NCBI GenBank assembly: GCA_004151065.3
Contig: NWUY0300096272.1
Coordinates: forward strand, 1 to 11,776
DNA: 11,776 nt
Origin: Larix sibirica
Taxonomy: Eukaryota; Streptophyta; Pinopsida; Pinales; Pinaceae
Direction of reading: 5' to 3'
A program made the position numbers and the translations under genes. The stretch's first letter is position 1; each line of letters begins with the position of its first letter. The notes beneath the pieces are model-generated. The model was given only the letters and a program-made list of their open reading frames with translations, was not told where the DNA came from and did no database searches. This document shows, piece by piece, positions 1 to 7,200 of this stretch.

Positions 1-1
1 C

Positions 2-634
2 TTGTTGGTGATTGAAGGGCTTAGTCTTTTGATCGGCGATGCAAGATCTAAAAGGAAAATTAAACGTTTTAAATTTTCCAAGGATTTCTTTATCACCCAC
101 TTGCTCTTTGTGGATGATGTTATCATGTTTGGCTTAGATTCTGTGGAGGAATGGTTGGTCTACTCAAATATATTGAATCTCCTCTGTAAAGCGATTGGTA
201 TGTAACTAAGCCAAAGTAAGTATGCCTTTATTAGCAACCTAAAGGATAACTGTGTTTTGAGTGAAGTTTTAAAATTCCTTCCTTTCAACTGCACTACTTT
301 GGATGAAGGAATCAAATATTTAGGGTTTTATATAAAACCAAATTGCTATGGTGTACATGATTGGAGGTGGTTAATTGGGAGATTTGAGAAAAGGGTTAAC
401 CTTTGGCGTTTGAAATTTTTGTCTTTGGGTGGCTGTCTCATTCTACTCAATTCTGTGTTGAGTAGTTTGCCGATGTATTGGGCATTGCTAGCACAAATTC
501 CTCTTTTTGTTTTGCATAAACTAAAAAGCTTAATGTTTACTTTTCTCTAGTCTGGTGACAAAGAAGGGGATCATTTTCACCTGGCTAGGTGGGACTCCTT
601 ATCACTACCAAAGAAGTATGGAGGTGGAATATAA
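2..634 (+). pseudogene. LINE ORF2 reverse transcriptase, C-terminal part (broken)
   Basis: In frame from base 2 the peptide reads through the RT active-site strand F-V-D-D (107-118, the plant LINE FADD box with Ala changed to Val). It continues to the 'GIKYLGF' segment near 315-335, the 'LSLGGCLILLNSVLSSLP' thumb region near 421-474 and the 'PKKYGGG' motif near 608-628, all standard for plant L1 reverse transcriptases. Stops interrupt it at 203-205 (TAA) and 548-550 (TAG, where the family usually has the Trp of 'FLWSG'). At 632 the frame runs into TAA, and homology continues in another frame from 634. The fingers and first catalytic Asp are outside the window. The protein would copy LINE RNA at a nicked target; this copy cannot. 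Confidence 0.9.
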
Positions 635-1518
635 ACAATATTTTCTCGTTCAATATTGTGCTATCATTAAAAAGCCTTTGGCGTGGTCTGGTGGGTGATA
701 ATCTTTGGTCCAAGGTTTTACATGTCAAATACATCAAAGTGGATTTTTTCTATTGGTTGAGGAAACCTCCTGTTGCTACTCGTAATGCTTCTTTTATATG
801 GAAAGGTTTTATGGAAATCTATCCCTGGATTGGTTCATTTTTGGCATGGCAGGTGGGATGTGGCAATGAAGTTTTTGTAGGTCTTGACCCTATTCTGAAA
901 GTAAATTCTGATTGCAAATTATCACAGGGTCTTCATAATTGCTTTTCTAGTTATGGTATTTATACACCGAATCAATTAAAGAGATCTAACAAACTTGTAC
1001 CAGATTCTTCATATTGGCTTACTTCTTATGATCTGGGACTTGCAGGTAGCTGGAAGGACGAATGGATTCTTTATATACATAACTTAAATCTTGCTAGAAT
1101 CCATCTATCTCAAGACCTTGATGGTTTGTCTTGGGTAAGAAATCCCATTGATGGTCAGGTTACTGCTAGTGTTGCATATTGAGCGATTGTGGAGTGTCAT
1201 GTGGATGCTCCACGGAGATGGTGGTTCACCTATTTGTGGAAGTGGAAGGTTCCCCTTAAAATAAAATGTTTTTTATGGATCGTCTTCAATAACAAAATTT
1301 TAACATGGAATAATTTGACCCTTCGTGGCAGGCAAGGACCAAATATGTGCTATCTTTGTAGAAATAGTGGTGAATCAGCTAATCATCTCTTGCTACAGTG
1401 CGATTTCTCTTCGACATTGTGGAGTATGATATGCATGGAGCTCAAGGTTGATGAAGACTGGCCGGATTTGGATTTCATCTCTGCTTACGAGGTATGGCTA
1501 AGAAAATATAGGAGATAA
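634..1518 (+). pseudogene. LINE ORF2 connection region and zf-RVT zinc-binding domain (broken)
   Basis: After a small indel near 631 the frame continues with 'NNIFSFNIVLSLKSLWR', the usual segment that follows the PK..GG motif in plant LINE RTs. A TGA at 1180-1182 interrupts it just before the zf-RVT domain. That domain starts at about 1210 ('RRWWFTYLWKWKVPLKIKCFLW') and keeps all four zinc ligand candidates: Cys 1348-1350, Cys 1357-1359, His 1384-1386 and Cys 1399-1401 (C-x2-C...H-x4-C). This domain joins RT to RNase H in plant L1 proteins and probably binds nucleic acid. Reading stops at 1516-1518, where the homologous frame shifts again. The zinc motif is better preserved than the rest of the element. 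Confidence 0.88.
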
Positions 1519-2174
1519 ATATTGTTCATGGTTTAGTGGCATGGTCATTATGGAAAGCTCATAATATGGCCATTTTTCAAGATTCAATTCCTTCTATGAA
1601 GCAGACTTTGTATTTTTTCTAGAATTTGTTTCATTTGTATTCTAAAGACTATGCAGTCTCACAGAATCCAAATAGACACCTTAAATTGAATTTAGGTGAT
1701 ATTGGTTATGTTGTTGGCTTCTTTGATGGTGCATCTACTGCAATAAAATGTGGTGCCGGTTTTACTATCAAGTGTGGAAAGGAGCTCTTTCTTAAGTTTT
1801 GTCTTGCATGTGGACCGGGATCAAACACTAAGGCATAACTCCTTGGACTATGGGGCATCCTAAAAGTGGCTTGGCTCTGTCGATTGGGATGTATCAGAAT
1901 TTATGGTGACTCAATGGTTATTGTAAACTGGGCCAACAAACTTGCACATCTAAAAAATGTTCATCTCTATCGCTGGTGCGTAAGAATTTCACGCTTGATG
2001 TCCTGGTTCTTTGATCTCTCAATTGAACACATCTTTAGAGAAAACAACGATACAGCTGATGCTTTGTCCAAAGAAGCTCTCGATGGGGATCATGGTGTTC
2101 TTCAATGGGAAGAATGGGTAGATGAGCAACTTATCCAATCCAGTTCTTTGTGTTCCTTTTCTTCTAAAGTATGA
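1510..2174 (+). pseudogene. LINE ORF2 C-terminal RNase H (catalytic Glu codon is now a stop)
   Basis: A third frame runs from about 1510 to the TGA at 2172-2174. It opens with 'VAWSLWKAHN' (1536-1565), the usual lead-in to plant LINE RNase H. A TAG lies at 1620-1622. The RNase H core has the first catalytic Asp in 'FFDGA' (Asp 1725-1727), the second-helix motif where A-E-L-L-G-L-W is expected, the third catalytic residue in 'YGDS' (Asp 1908-1910) and the last in 'NDTADALSKE' (Asp 2058-2060). The Glu codon of the second motif is replaced by TAA (1836-1838); flanking residues 'KA' and 'LLGLW' are intact and in frame. The enzyme would remove LINE RNA from the RNA-DNA hybrid. Here a full-length active form is excluded. 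Confidence 0.9.
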
Positions 2175-2397
2175 TAGTGTTCTTCACTGTTTTGAGGACC
2201 GTCTCCCGTTTTGGATGTAAGGGGACTGTTATGTCATTAGCTCTTTTTTGTTACTAGTCTATGTATTTATGAAGTGACCAGTCTTGTATTTGGGTCAGTT
2301 TTATTGATCATACCGAGATCTCTCTTGGTTAAGTGCTATGTACTTTTTGATTTCTCCGAAATAACAAAAATACGGTTTTTTTTCCACTAAAAAAAAA
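2175..2397 (+). other. LINE 3' untranslated tail and terminal A tract
   Basis: After the RNase H stop there is about 215 bp with no coding signal, rich in T and ending 'tttccact' then nine A residues at 2389-2397. Position and length fit a plant L1 3' UTR ending in a short poly(A). The partner target duplication is outside the window, so the exact right border is inferred from the A tract and the change to plain AT-rich DNA. Confidence 0.65.
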
Positions 2398-2947
2398 TTT
2401 ACAATTAAGTATTTTAATTACAATTCAATTTTTACCTTAACCATTAAATTTTAATATTTTAATTGTTACATTTCTTTAATTTTTAAAAATTTGAAATTGT
2501 AAATATTTTCAAATATTTAGTCGACTTTATAATATGTCTACATAATTTTGAACTTGGAGTCTGAAAAGGAAAAAAATGATCACCTGAATTTGGTGAAAGA
2601 AAAAGAAAAATGAGAACATGAATTTTGTAAAGGAGCTAAGAAAAAAAATGGCTAATTCAAGTTTCGCAATGCATTCACAGGAAAGCCCCTTGCTTATATG
2701 CCTGTGACGGGAGACTCATGGTTTCTTGAACAGAAGATTGTCGTCACGTTGGATTCATAAGATTTTTGATTTTTTAAAAGTGAAAAGCCATTATGTTATA
2801 AAACTCATAAGAGTATTTTTTATTTTCCTTACTCATTATCTATAAATATAGAAGTATAAGTAAATAAAATTGAACTACGTTTCAACTCACTATTTCATCT
2901 ATTAGTTTCTTTATAATATATTTTAATTATTTTCATTTTAAATAGAA
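2398..2947. other. AT-rich spacer, no gene seen
   Basis: Very AT-rich spacer with short homopolymer runs. A less AT-rich patch at about 2650-2760 contains 'gtgacgggagactcatgg', but no frame through it stays open or resembles a known protein, and no RNA fold or terminal inverted repeat stands out. It may be the remains of an old insertion. Confidence 0.6.
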
Positions 2948-3033
2948 TTAAATTCTACTAATAATAATCACTAATATACCTTTTATCGGCATTGTATTAA
3001 CTCTCTCCTTTTTATTTTATGGCTTTCATTTAG
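2948..3033 (+). repeat. Repeat family copy A (first of a tandem pair, empty site)
   Basis: The stretch 2948-2998 aligns without gaps, at an offset of 88 bp, with 3036-3086 (about 39 of 51 bases identical, by eye). Both end in 'cattgtatt'. In this copy 'cattgtatt' is followed directly by 'aactctctcctttttatttt' (2999 onward). In the second unit that continuation is displaced to 4652 by a retroposon. Further copies lie at 4641-4740 and 8578-8790. No coding signal. Confidence 0.75.
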
Positions 3034-3035
3034 AT

Positions 3036-3086
3036 TTAAATTCCTAGTATAATAATCACAAACATATTCTTTATCAACATTGTATT
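3036..3086 (+). repeat. Repeat family copy B, left part (split by insertion)
   Basis: Second tandem unit, homologous to 2948-2998 and, in its last 25 or so bases, to 8578-8603. It breaks off after 'aacattgtatt' (3076-3086). The expected continuation 'tctctcctttttattttatg' appears only at 4655, after the inserted element. Confidence 0.8.
3076..3086 (+). repeat. Target site duplication, left copy
   Basis: The 11-mer 'aacattgtatt' directly abuts the start of the inserted element at 3087 and recurs perfectly at 4641-4651, right after the poly(A). The first two A residues at the right-hand copy cannot be told apart from the tail, so the certain duplication is 9-11 bp. Confidence 0.85.
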
Positions 3087-3091
3087 CAAGG

Positions 3092-3510
3092 GTGGGAGGA
3101 GCCGGAGGGGTCCTCATGGATTCTAATGGGAAAATAGTAAAAACCTATGCTTGGGGATTGGGGAAAAAACAAATAATCAAGGAAAATGGTTGGCCCTTCT
3201 GAAAGGTCTTGAGATCACGACTGAGATAGAAATACAAAATCTCCTTGTTTTTGGTGATTCACAATTTGTGATTCAAAAAATTAGAAGCCCTTTCAAGGAG
3301 AGATCTTCTCACTATAGCAGAGTGCAAAAGCGTATTTTGAATCTCCCCCTCCCTAATAATGTGGAATTTATGCATATCAAGTGTGAAAACAATGAGAAGA
3401 CATATAAAAAGCAAATCAAGGGGCTTGGCTTGAATATGGAACTATTGTATTTTATGATCATCCTCCCTCAAAATCTTGGATTCCATGATAATTGTCATTT
3501 GGAATGTTAA
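3092..3510 (+). pseudogene. RNase H fragment, archaeal-like plant retroelement type (inactive)
   Basis: The first strands read 'VGGAGGVLMDSNGKIVKTY' then 'AWGLG' in one frame (3092-3163). An indel in the A run at 3164-3169 shifts the reading, which resumes with 'KTNNQGKWLALLKGLE' and 'LLVFGDSQFVIQKI' to the TAA ending at 3510. The layout matches RNase H domains with a T-N-N-x-A-E-W motif found in plant retroelements. Three of four catalytic positions are gone: the first Asp is cut off by the 5' truncation, the Glu of A-E-W is Lys (3184-3186), and the final Asp after E-N-N-E-K is Tyr (3403-3405). Only Asp 3256-3258 in 'GDS' remains. It differs clearly from the RNase H of the LINE at 1-2397. 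Confidence 0.85.
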
Positions 3511-3845
3511 AAAGGGCAGATTGATCCTTATAAGAAGTCTTAGAAGTGTTGGGGAATTCTCACCCCATGGGTGTATGGTTTTGAATCCCTCTAATCCAAC
3601 CCTTTATTGATAGGGGGGTGGTCTCCTCTTCCCTTTAGTTGTCTTACCGAAACTCGATACGTGTGGTAGAGCATCACTTACTTGCATGCAGTGGAGTGAA
3701 TAGCGATGAAGGGCTCATTGATTGCCGCATTAAGCTCTCTGCTGTGTCCGATCTCATCAATTTTATCCTGTAGCATTTTCACATAAGCGAGGTTCGACCT
3801 TTTGTTTTGGTTCACCGTCATATGTTTTGGTTCACCGTCATATGA
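3511..3845 (+). other. Middle part of the retroposed insert, no clear gene
   Basis: This stretch has a more balanced base composition than the surrounding spacer, which suggests former coding or UTR sequence, but I could not match any frame to a known family. A short open run at about 3655-3770 has no recognisable motif. It holds the 20-bp tandem duplication described separately. Confidence 0.5.
3803..3842 (+). repeat. Perfect 20-bp tandem duplication
   Basis: The 20-mer 'tgttttggttcaccgtcata' occurs twice back to back (3803-3822 and 3823-3842) and is followed by the start of a third copy (tg). Perfect identity inside otherwise decayed sequence points to a recent replication slippage event. 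Confidence 0.95.
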
Positions 3846-4339
3846 TTCTCCCTTGGTCTACCATCTGCAGATGCTCTTTCCCAAGAAGGTTATTCAGTTG
3901 ATGCAATCTGTAAAGATTTGGCATTTCATTTCAGTTTCTCCTCTTCGGGGAAGGAAGAATCTCTTATCTCCCGAGGCAAGTCACCTATTTTGCAAATGCG
4001 TGAGGTATTTGAATTAAAGGAGAAGAACTTCAAGTATCTCTCGGTTGGAAGCATAGAAACAATGGCATCTTGGAAGGAGACCTTTGCAAGTTTTAGAAGG
4101 AACCTTGAGGATTTTAAGAAAATGTTAAAGGTAGTGCATGAAGGATTTCGCGCATTGAGGACCTTGATGGTAACATGTGAGACAAAATTGCATTGATTGA
4201 AGATGTAAGAAAGGACCTCCAGAAGGTAATGCAAATTTGCCAAGGGTGTTATGGACAGAACTTGCTCTCAGAGGCATCTCATCCAATGGCTGATATATCA
4301 GTCACCCAGCCACCCCGCGGACCTTTCAGACAGGCATGA
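3846..4339 (+). pseudogene. Unidentified coding relic with helical, coiled-coil-like C-terminal half
   Basis: I do not recognise this protein. One frame is open from 3846 to the TGA at 4194-4196, including 'ADALSQEGYSVDAICKDLAF' near 3867-3926. It then runs into a helix-rich stretch, 'ETFASFRRNLEDFKKMLKVV' near 4077-4136. Near 4165 the sense appears to switch frame: the next frame gives 'DKIALIEDVRKDLQKVMQIC' (4181-4240) and ends at 4337-4339, with one TGA at 4178-4180. Leu, Ile, Val and Phe spacing in both halves suggests amphipathic helices. It lies 3' of an RNase H inside the retroposed insert, so it could be part of the element (an unusual extra domain) or host exon sequence carried along. 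The first residues resemble the 'ADALSKEG' tail of LINE RNase H, but this is weak. Confidence 0.45.
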
Positions 4340-4640
4340 ACATGATCTGGAATTTGTTAGTTTTTACCATACTCAGCATCTCTATATGTATATCTATGTT
4401 TTTCTATGTCACCAGTTTGTTAAAGTTTATAGCACTCAGTCAATAGTAGTAGACAAGAAATTAGTAAAAAAGCTCTTAGAACTTTAGAAAATAACAAGAA
4501 GCTATGTAGGAAAGACATATATAAAAAAGACTCAAACGTAAGTGTATAGAATTTTGCTTTACAAAACATAAGGCTATATTTGTAAAGAATTGTTGTGCTT
4601 AGCAAATTAATATACATTTTTTAAGTTCTTATTTAAAAAA
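4340..4640 (+). other. 3' end of the retroposed insert with A tail
   Basis: AT-rich, no coding signal, ending 'ttcttattt' followed by A residues at 4635-4642 that merge into the right target duplication. It behaves like a 3' UTR. No perfect AATAAA stands just before the tail; 'gcaaattaatatac' at about 4602-4615 is the nearest A/T-rich candidate. Confidence 0.55.
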
Positions 4641-4651
4641 AACATTGTATT
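4641..4651 (+). repeat. Target site duplication, right copy
   Basis: A perfect second copy of 'aacattgtatt', directly after the A tail of the insert at 3087-4640. The following bases 'tggtctctcc' continue the interrupted repeat unit. Confidence 0.85.
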
Positions 4652-4740
4652 TGGTCTCTCCTTTTTATTTTATGGTTTTTACTGTATAGATAAACCGCAA
4701 ATTAAACATTTTAAAAGTATATTTTGTTTCATTTCTATTA
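4652..4740 (+). repeat. Repeat family copy B, right part
   Basis: The bases from 4655 match 3001-3022 exactly for over 20 positions and match 8606-8627 with one change. The stretch then continues 'gataaaccgcaaat' and 'aaacattttaaaa', which align with copy C at 8641-8670. It leads directly into the LINE RNase H relic at 4742. No coding signal of its own. Confidence 0.75.
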
Positions 4741-4741
4741 T

Positions 4742-5014
4742 GTCACCACTGGCGACTCACTGGCCATTGTGAATTGGGCTAACTATGAGGCCATTATCCA
4801 TGCTTTCGCCATCAACTCCTGGCTGGATCATTCCAGACATCTCCTGGACCGTTGCCCTCAGACTCATATTGTCCACATTCGTTAGAAGCATAACACTGTT
4901 GCTGATACTCTTTCACGTCATGGACTGGTCTCTACAGAAGGTTGCATACACTACGAGATCCTTTCGGGTGCAGCCCATCCTTCCACTGGGTATTTGCACC
5001 TTTTCCCACCATAG
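4742..5014 (+). pseudogene. LINE RNase H, C-terminal half (broken)
   Basis: Frame 4742 reads 'VTTGDSLAIVNWANYEAII' (Asp of GDS at 4754-4756), then 'HAFAINSWLDHSRHLLDRC' and 'THIVHIR', a TAG at 4883-4885, 'KHNTVADTLSRHGL', and ends at TAG 5012-5014. 'GDSLAIVNWAN' closely parallels 'GDSMVIVNWAN' of the first LINE, and the 'VADTLSRHG' tail carries the final catalytic Asp. The first half of the domain (first Asp and the Glu) is missing through 5' truncation. The in-frame TAG falls where the family often has Glu ('R-E-N-N'). Other readable frames here on either strand are shadows. Confidence 0.85.
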
Positions 5015-5449
5015 CTTTCTCTCATTGGCGGGTTTTTTTGTGACGATATGCCTGGTTGTGGGCATGTGTTTCCACTTTTCCATTCTTTTTTTCACCTCCA
5101 TTTTTGCATTGATAGTGAGGTGATTTTATGTACAGGGCTGTTTTTATATGCATTTTTTTATTTCTTTCTCCCTTCCCTAAACATTTTTCCTGTGGTCCGG
5201 GTAGCATATGGATGATTGGTATATCCTGACATCATCTAGTTTTCTTGCTATTTCAGTATATTATTCAGCAGAGCTTGTGCTTTGAAGTTCTGTCATTGTC
5301 TTTTATGGAGTGTCTTGTCTTATCTGTTTTGAGATTTGCCAGGACTTGGTTGAATGTTGGCTCACTCTAGCTGATCTTCTGACTGGGTATAGAATGTAAC
5401 CTTTTATACTTCATTAATCAAGTATAGTATTTTTTCTGTTAAAAAAAAA
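5015..5449 (+). other. 3' UTR of the second LINE fragment and A tract
   Basis: Follows the RNase H stop; T-rich with 'gtcttatctgttttgag' and ending 'tattttttctgtt' plus A at 5441-5449. Length (about 430 bp) and ending fit plant L1 3' tails. No reading frame with recognisable content. Confidence 0.65.
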
Positions 5450-6434
5450 GTGACAACATATATAAATCGCAAATGGAAAAAAATTTCACTTTTCTAAAGT
5501 TATTTAATATTTAATATTAAAATTACAATTTTATATTAAATATAATTTTTAAACAAAACATTTATTTGATTGTTTATTGGTCTTGATTGCTGAAGTCTGT
5601 CTAGATTTTTGCCAAGGGTTGGCGGTGGGGGCGGACGTCAACCGTAATTATAAACCATCCCATTGTTGCTCGTGTGATTTCCATCATAAGATGAGTAGAC
5701 AACACAGATATGTCATTTGGGTAATTAAAATAAGAATCTCATTGACATCGAAAACAAAGGAAAATTAAAGAAGCTAGGAGTTGTATAAGGGCTAATTAAA
5801 ACATGTTTTATTAGTGAAATCTGATAGAGTAATTCTTATCAAAATCGCAATTTAGAGTGCTCAGATTGCAATTTCAGTTATTTGAGTAGTTTTAGAATTG
5901 AGTAATTAATCTAGAACATACCATCTCAATTGCTGAAATTACAAAATTACAAAAAAACAATTTCCAGCAAGAATTTTAACAGATTTTTATCCCTAAATCG
6001 CTGAAAAAGGAGAGCATTTTGATTGTCTTTTATCCTACGCAGTTCATACCAAAAGAGAATCAAATACTCCACGTGAAAACAAAAAACCACTTGGCATCAC
6101 TAATATAAAAAATCAACTATAACAATTTCGATAAAGGAGTCGAGCCTGAATTACAACATAATCTATGAATATTTTCTCTCTTGTTTTTTCAAAATAACCA
6201 TGAAAGTAAAGTGACAATTATTAATTTGGAAATAATAACAAAGAAATTAGACAGACAATTATTAAATTGAAAATTATTTAATCTATAGGATTAGGATAAT
6301 GATTAGGCTTATGTTTAAGTCCTAAGATCCTTTATATCCCCTTATTTAACATTTACATAAAAGCATATTTTATAAGTTTAAAGGGATAAAAGAAATATAT
6401 GAAAACTTGATGTAATTTAAAAGATTTAGAGTTG
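5450..6434. other. AT-rich spacer, no gene seen
   Basis: Mostly A/T sequence. A small GC-richer island at about 5610-5650 ('ggcggtgggggcggacgtca') stands out and overlaps a 63-codon open stretch with no recognisable motif, which I do not call a gene. No tRNA, hairpin terminator or transposon end recognised. Confidence 0.55.
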
Positions 6435-6468
6435 AAATATTTTTTTATATTAAATATTTTTTTATATT
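6435..6468 (+). repeat. Perfect 17-bp tandem duplication
   Basis: 'aaatatttttttatatt' occurs twice back to back (6435-6451, 6452-6468), followed by the start of a third copy (aaatatt). A simple AT-rich slippage product. Confidence 0.9.
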
Positions 6469-6516
6469 AAATATTGTTAGTTATATATATATTTTGGAAT
6501 TTTTAAAATCAAGTGG

Positions 6517-6652
6517 TTGATTTCACTTCAATCCAATATAGTTTCATATAAATATCCCAAAAAATGACATACACAATGATATCACTAACACGATATAAAG
6601 TTAATTTGATTTCACTTCAATTCAATATAACTTTATATAAATATCCCAAAAA
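6517..6652 (+). repeat. 47-bp direct repeat pair (89-bp offset)
   Basis: Copies at 6517-6563 and 6606-6652 share 43 of 47 bases by eye, beginning 'ttgatttcacttcaat' and ending 'tataaatatcccaaaaa'. The phrase following the first copy ('aaaatgacatacacaatga', from about 6561) recurs nearly unchanged near 6715-6733, so the duplication probably had further units. Function unknown; no coding signal. Confidence 0.85.
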
Positions 6653-6806
6653 TAAAGTGTGATTGGATAGATTAAGTATCAAAGTTAATAGCCAATTCAT
6701 TTAATGTAATAACAAAATGACATATACAATGAATAATGCAATTACAAAAGAAATGTCTACAACTTTATGTCTTTCATCTCTTTTTTTAATAGAGTTTTTT
6801 TTACAT

Positions 6807-7160
6807 CAAATGATATGAATAATAAGTGGGTCAATAAAGAGATTACTAACTTGTGAGGTCTTTATTTGTCATTATTTTCATCTAGTCATATGTCAACATT
6901 GGGAATTGCTTGTCAAACACTAATCTTGAATTTAAGTTTAATTCTCTCGATCAAACAACAAATAATAATAAATGGATAAATAAAGAAATCAAACAACACC
7001 AAATGATATGAATAATAATAAATGGGTAAATAAAGAGATTGTCAATTCGTGAAGTCATTGTTTCTTAGTGTTTTTATTGGGTGGTAAGTCAACATTTGGT
7101 ATAGTTAGTTTAATATGTAATTTTGATTTTAAGATTTATTCTCTCAATCAAACAATAAAT
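6807..7160 (+). repeat. Diverged tandem duplication of about 155-160 bp
   Basis: R1 (6807 to about 6963) and R2 (7000-7160) align over their length. Both begin 'caaatgatatgaataat', continue with 'aaataaagagatt'-like sequence, 'gtcaacatt', and end 'attctctc.atcaaacaa'. Between them, 6960-6996 is a truncated third copy of the early part ('aataataataaatggataaa'). The units have drifted well apart, so this is an old local amplification. There are no terminal inverted repeats and no coding. Confidence 0.75.
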
Positions 7161-7198
7161 TATTAAGATTTATTTTCTCAAATTCAATACTAAATTAT
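7131..7198 (+). repeat. 34-bp imperfect tandem repeat
   Basis: 'aagatttattctctcaatc' at 7131 recurs as 'aagatttattttctcaaat' at 7165, each followed by an 'aataaattatt'-like end. It overlaps the end of the longer duplication R2. Confidence 0.75.
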
Positions 7199-7200
7199 TA

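Larger units (their letters stand above)
1..2397 (+). mobile_element. Decayed plant L1-type LINE, 3' part (5' end outside window)
   Basis: The + strand holds, in the usual plant LINE order, the end of a reverse transcriptase, a connection region, a zf-RVT zinc-binding domain, an RNase H domain, a non-coding 3' tail and an A tract (2389-2397). ORF1, the endonuclease and the front of the RT lie before base 1, so the insertion's 5' boundary and 5' target duplication cannot be seen. The coding part is spread over three frames with in-frame stops at 203, 548, 1180, 1620 and 1836, and frame shifts near 631 and 1500-1515. It is a dead copy. Domain order and motifs make the LINE call secure; the subfamily is not resolved. 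Confidence 0.9.
3087..4640 (+). mobile_element. 5'-truncated retroposed insert with poly(A) and 11-bp target duplication
   Basis: The element starts abruptly inside an RNase H domain and ends in A residues at 4635-4642. It is flanked by 'aacattgtatt' on both sides. Joining the flanks (3036-3086 to 4652 onward) recreates the uninterrupted repeat seen at 2948-3033 and 8578-8650, which independently confirms both borders. A 5' truncation, a 3' A tail and a short target duplication are the signature of target-primed reverse transcription by an L1-type machine. The insert carries an RNase H relic (3092-3510), a 20-bp tandem duplication (3803-3842), an unidentified coding relic (3846-4339) and an AT-rich 3' end. 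About 1.1 kb between RNase H and poly(A) is long for a plant LINE 3' UTR. Confidence 0.85.
4703..5449 (+). mobile_element. 5'-truncated plant LINE fragment with 3' UTR and A9 tail
   Basis: Recognisable LINE sequence begins at about 4742 inside RNase H and continues through a stop at 5012 and a T-rich 3' UTR to 'tttttctgtt' and nine A residues (5441-5449), a typical plant L1 end. The left border is uncertain: 'ataaaccgcaaat' (4690-4702) and 'ataaatcgcaaat' just after the tail (5462-5474) differ at one base and could be a decayed target duplication, putting the start at about 4703. However, 12 bases separate the tail from the right copy, so this is tentative. The encoded relic matches the RNase H of the LINE at 1-2397 in type. 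Confidence 0.75.

Noticed and set aside
3484-3516. 'MIIVIWNVKK' in one frame, resembling the start of a LINE endonuclease
   Set aside because: The match is limited to a few residues, with none of the following endonuclease motifs.
3788-3808. 'gaggttcgacctttt', resembling a tRNA T-loop
   Set aside because: The flanking stem pairs poorly and no matching acceptor, D or anticodon arm lies upstream.
3926-4243. 105-codon open frame on the minus strand
   Set aside because: It is antisense to the helix-rich relic at 3846-4339, has no recognisable motif, and its length is explained by the opposite strand's codon pattern.
4420-4617. 65-codon minus-strand open frame, hydrophobic
   Set aside because: Hydrophobic composition follows from A/T-rich sequence read on the reverse strand at the insert's 3' end; no conserved motif.
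4785-5207. Plus-strand 112-codon and minus-strand 61-62-codon frames
   Set aside because: They are shadows of the LINE RNase H relic and its T-rich 3' UTR, which is better explained in frame 4742.
5577-5768. 63-codon open frame over a GC-richer island
   Set aside because: No motif, no start context and no continuation; length is within chance expectation.
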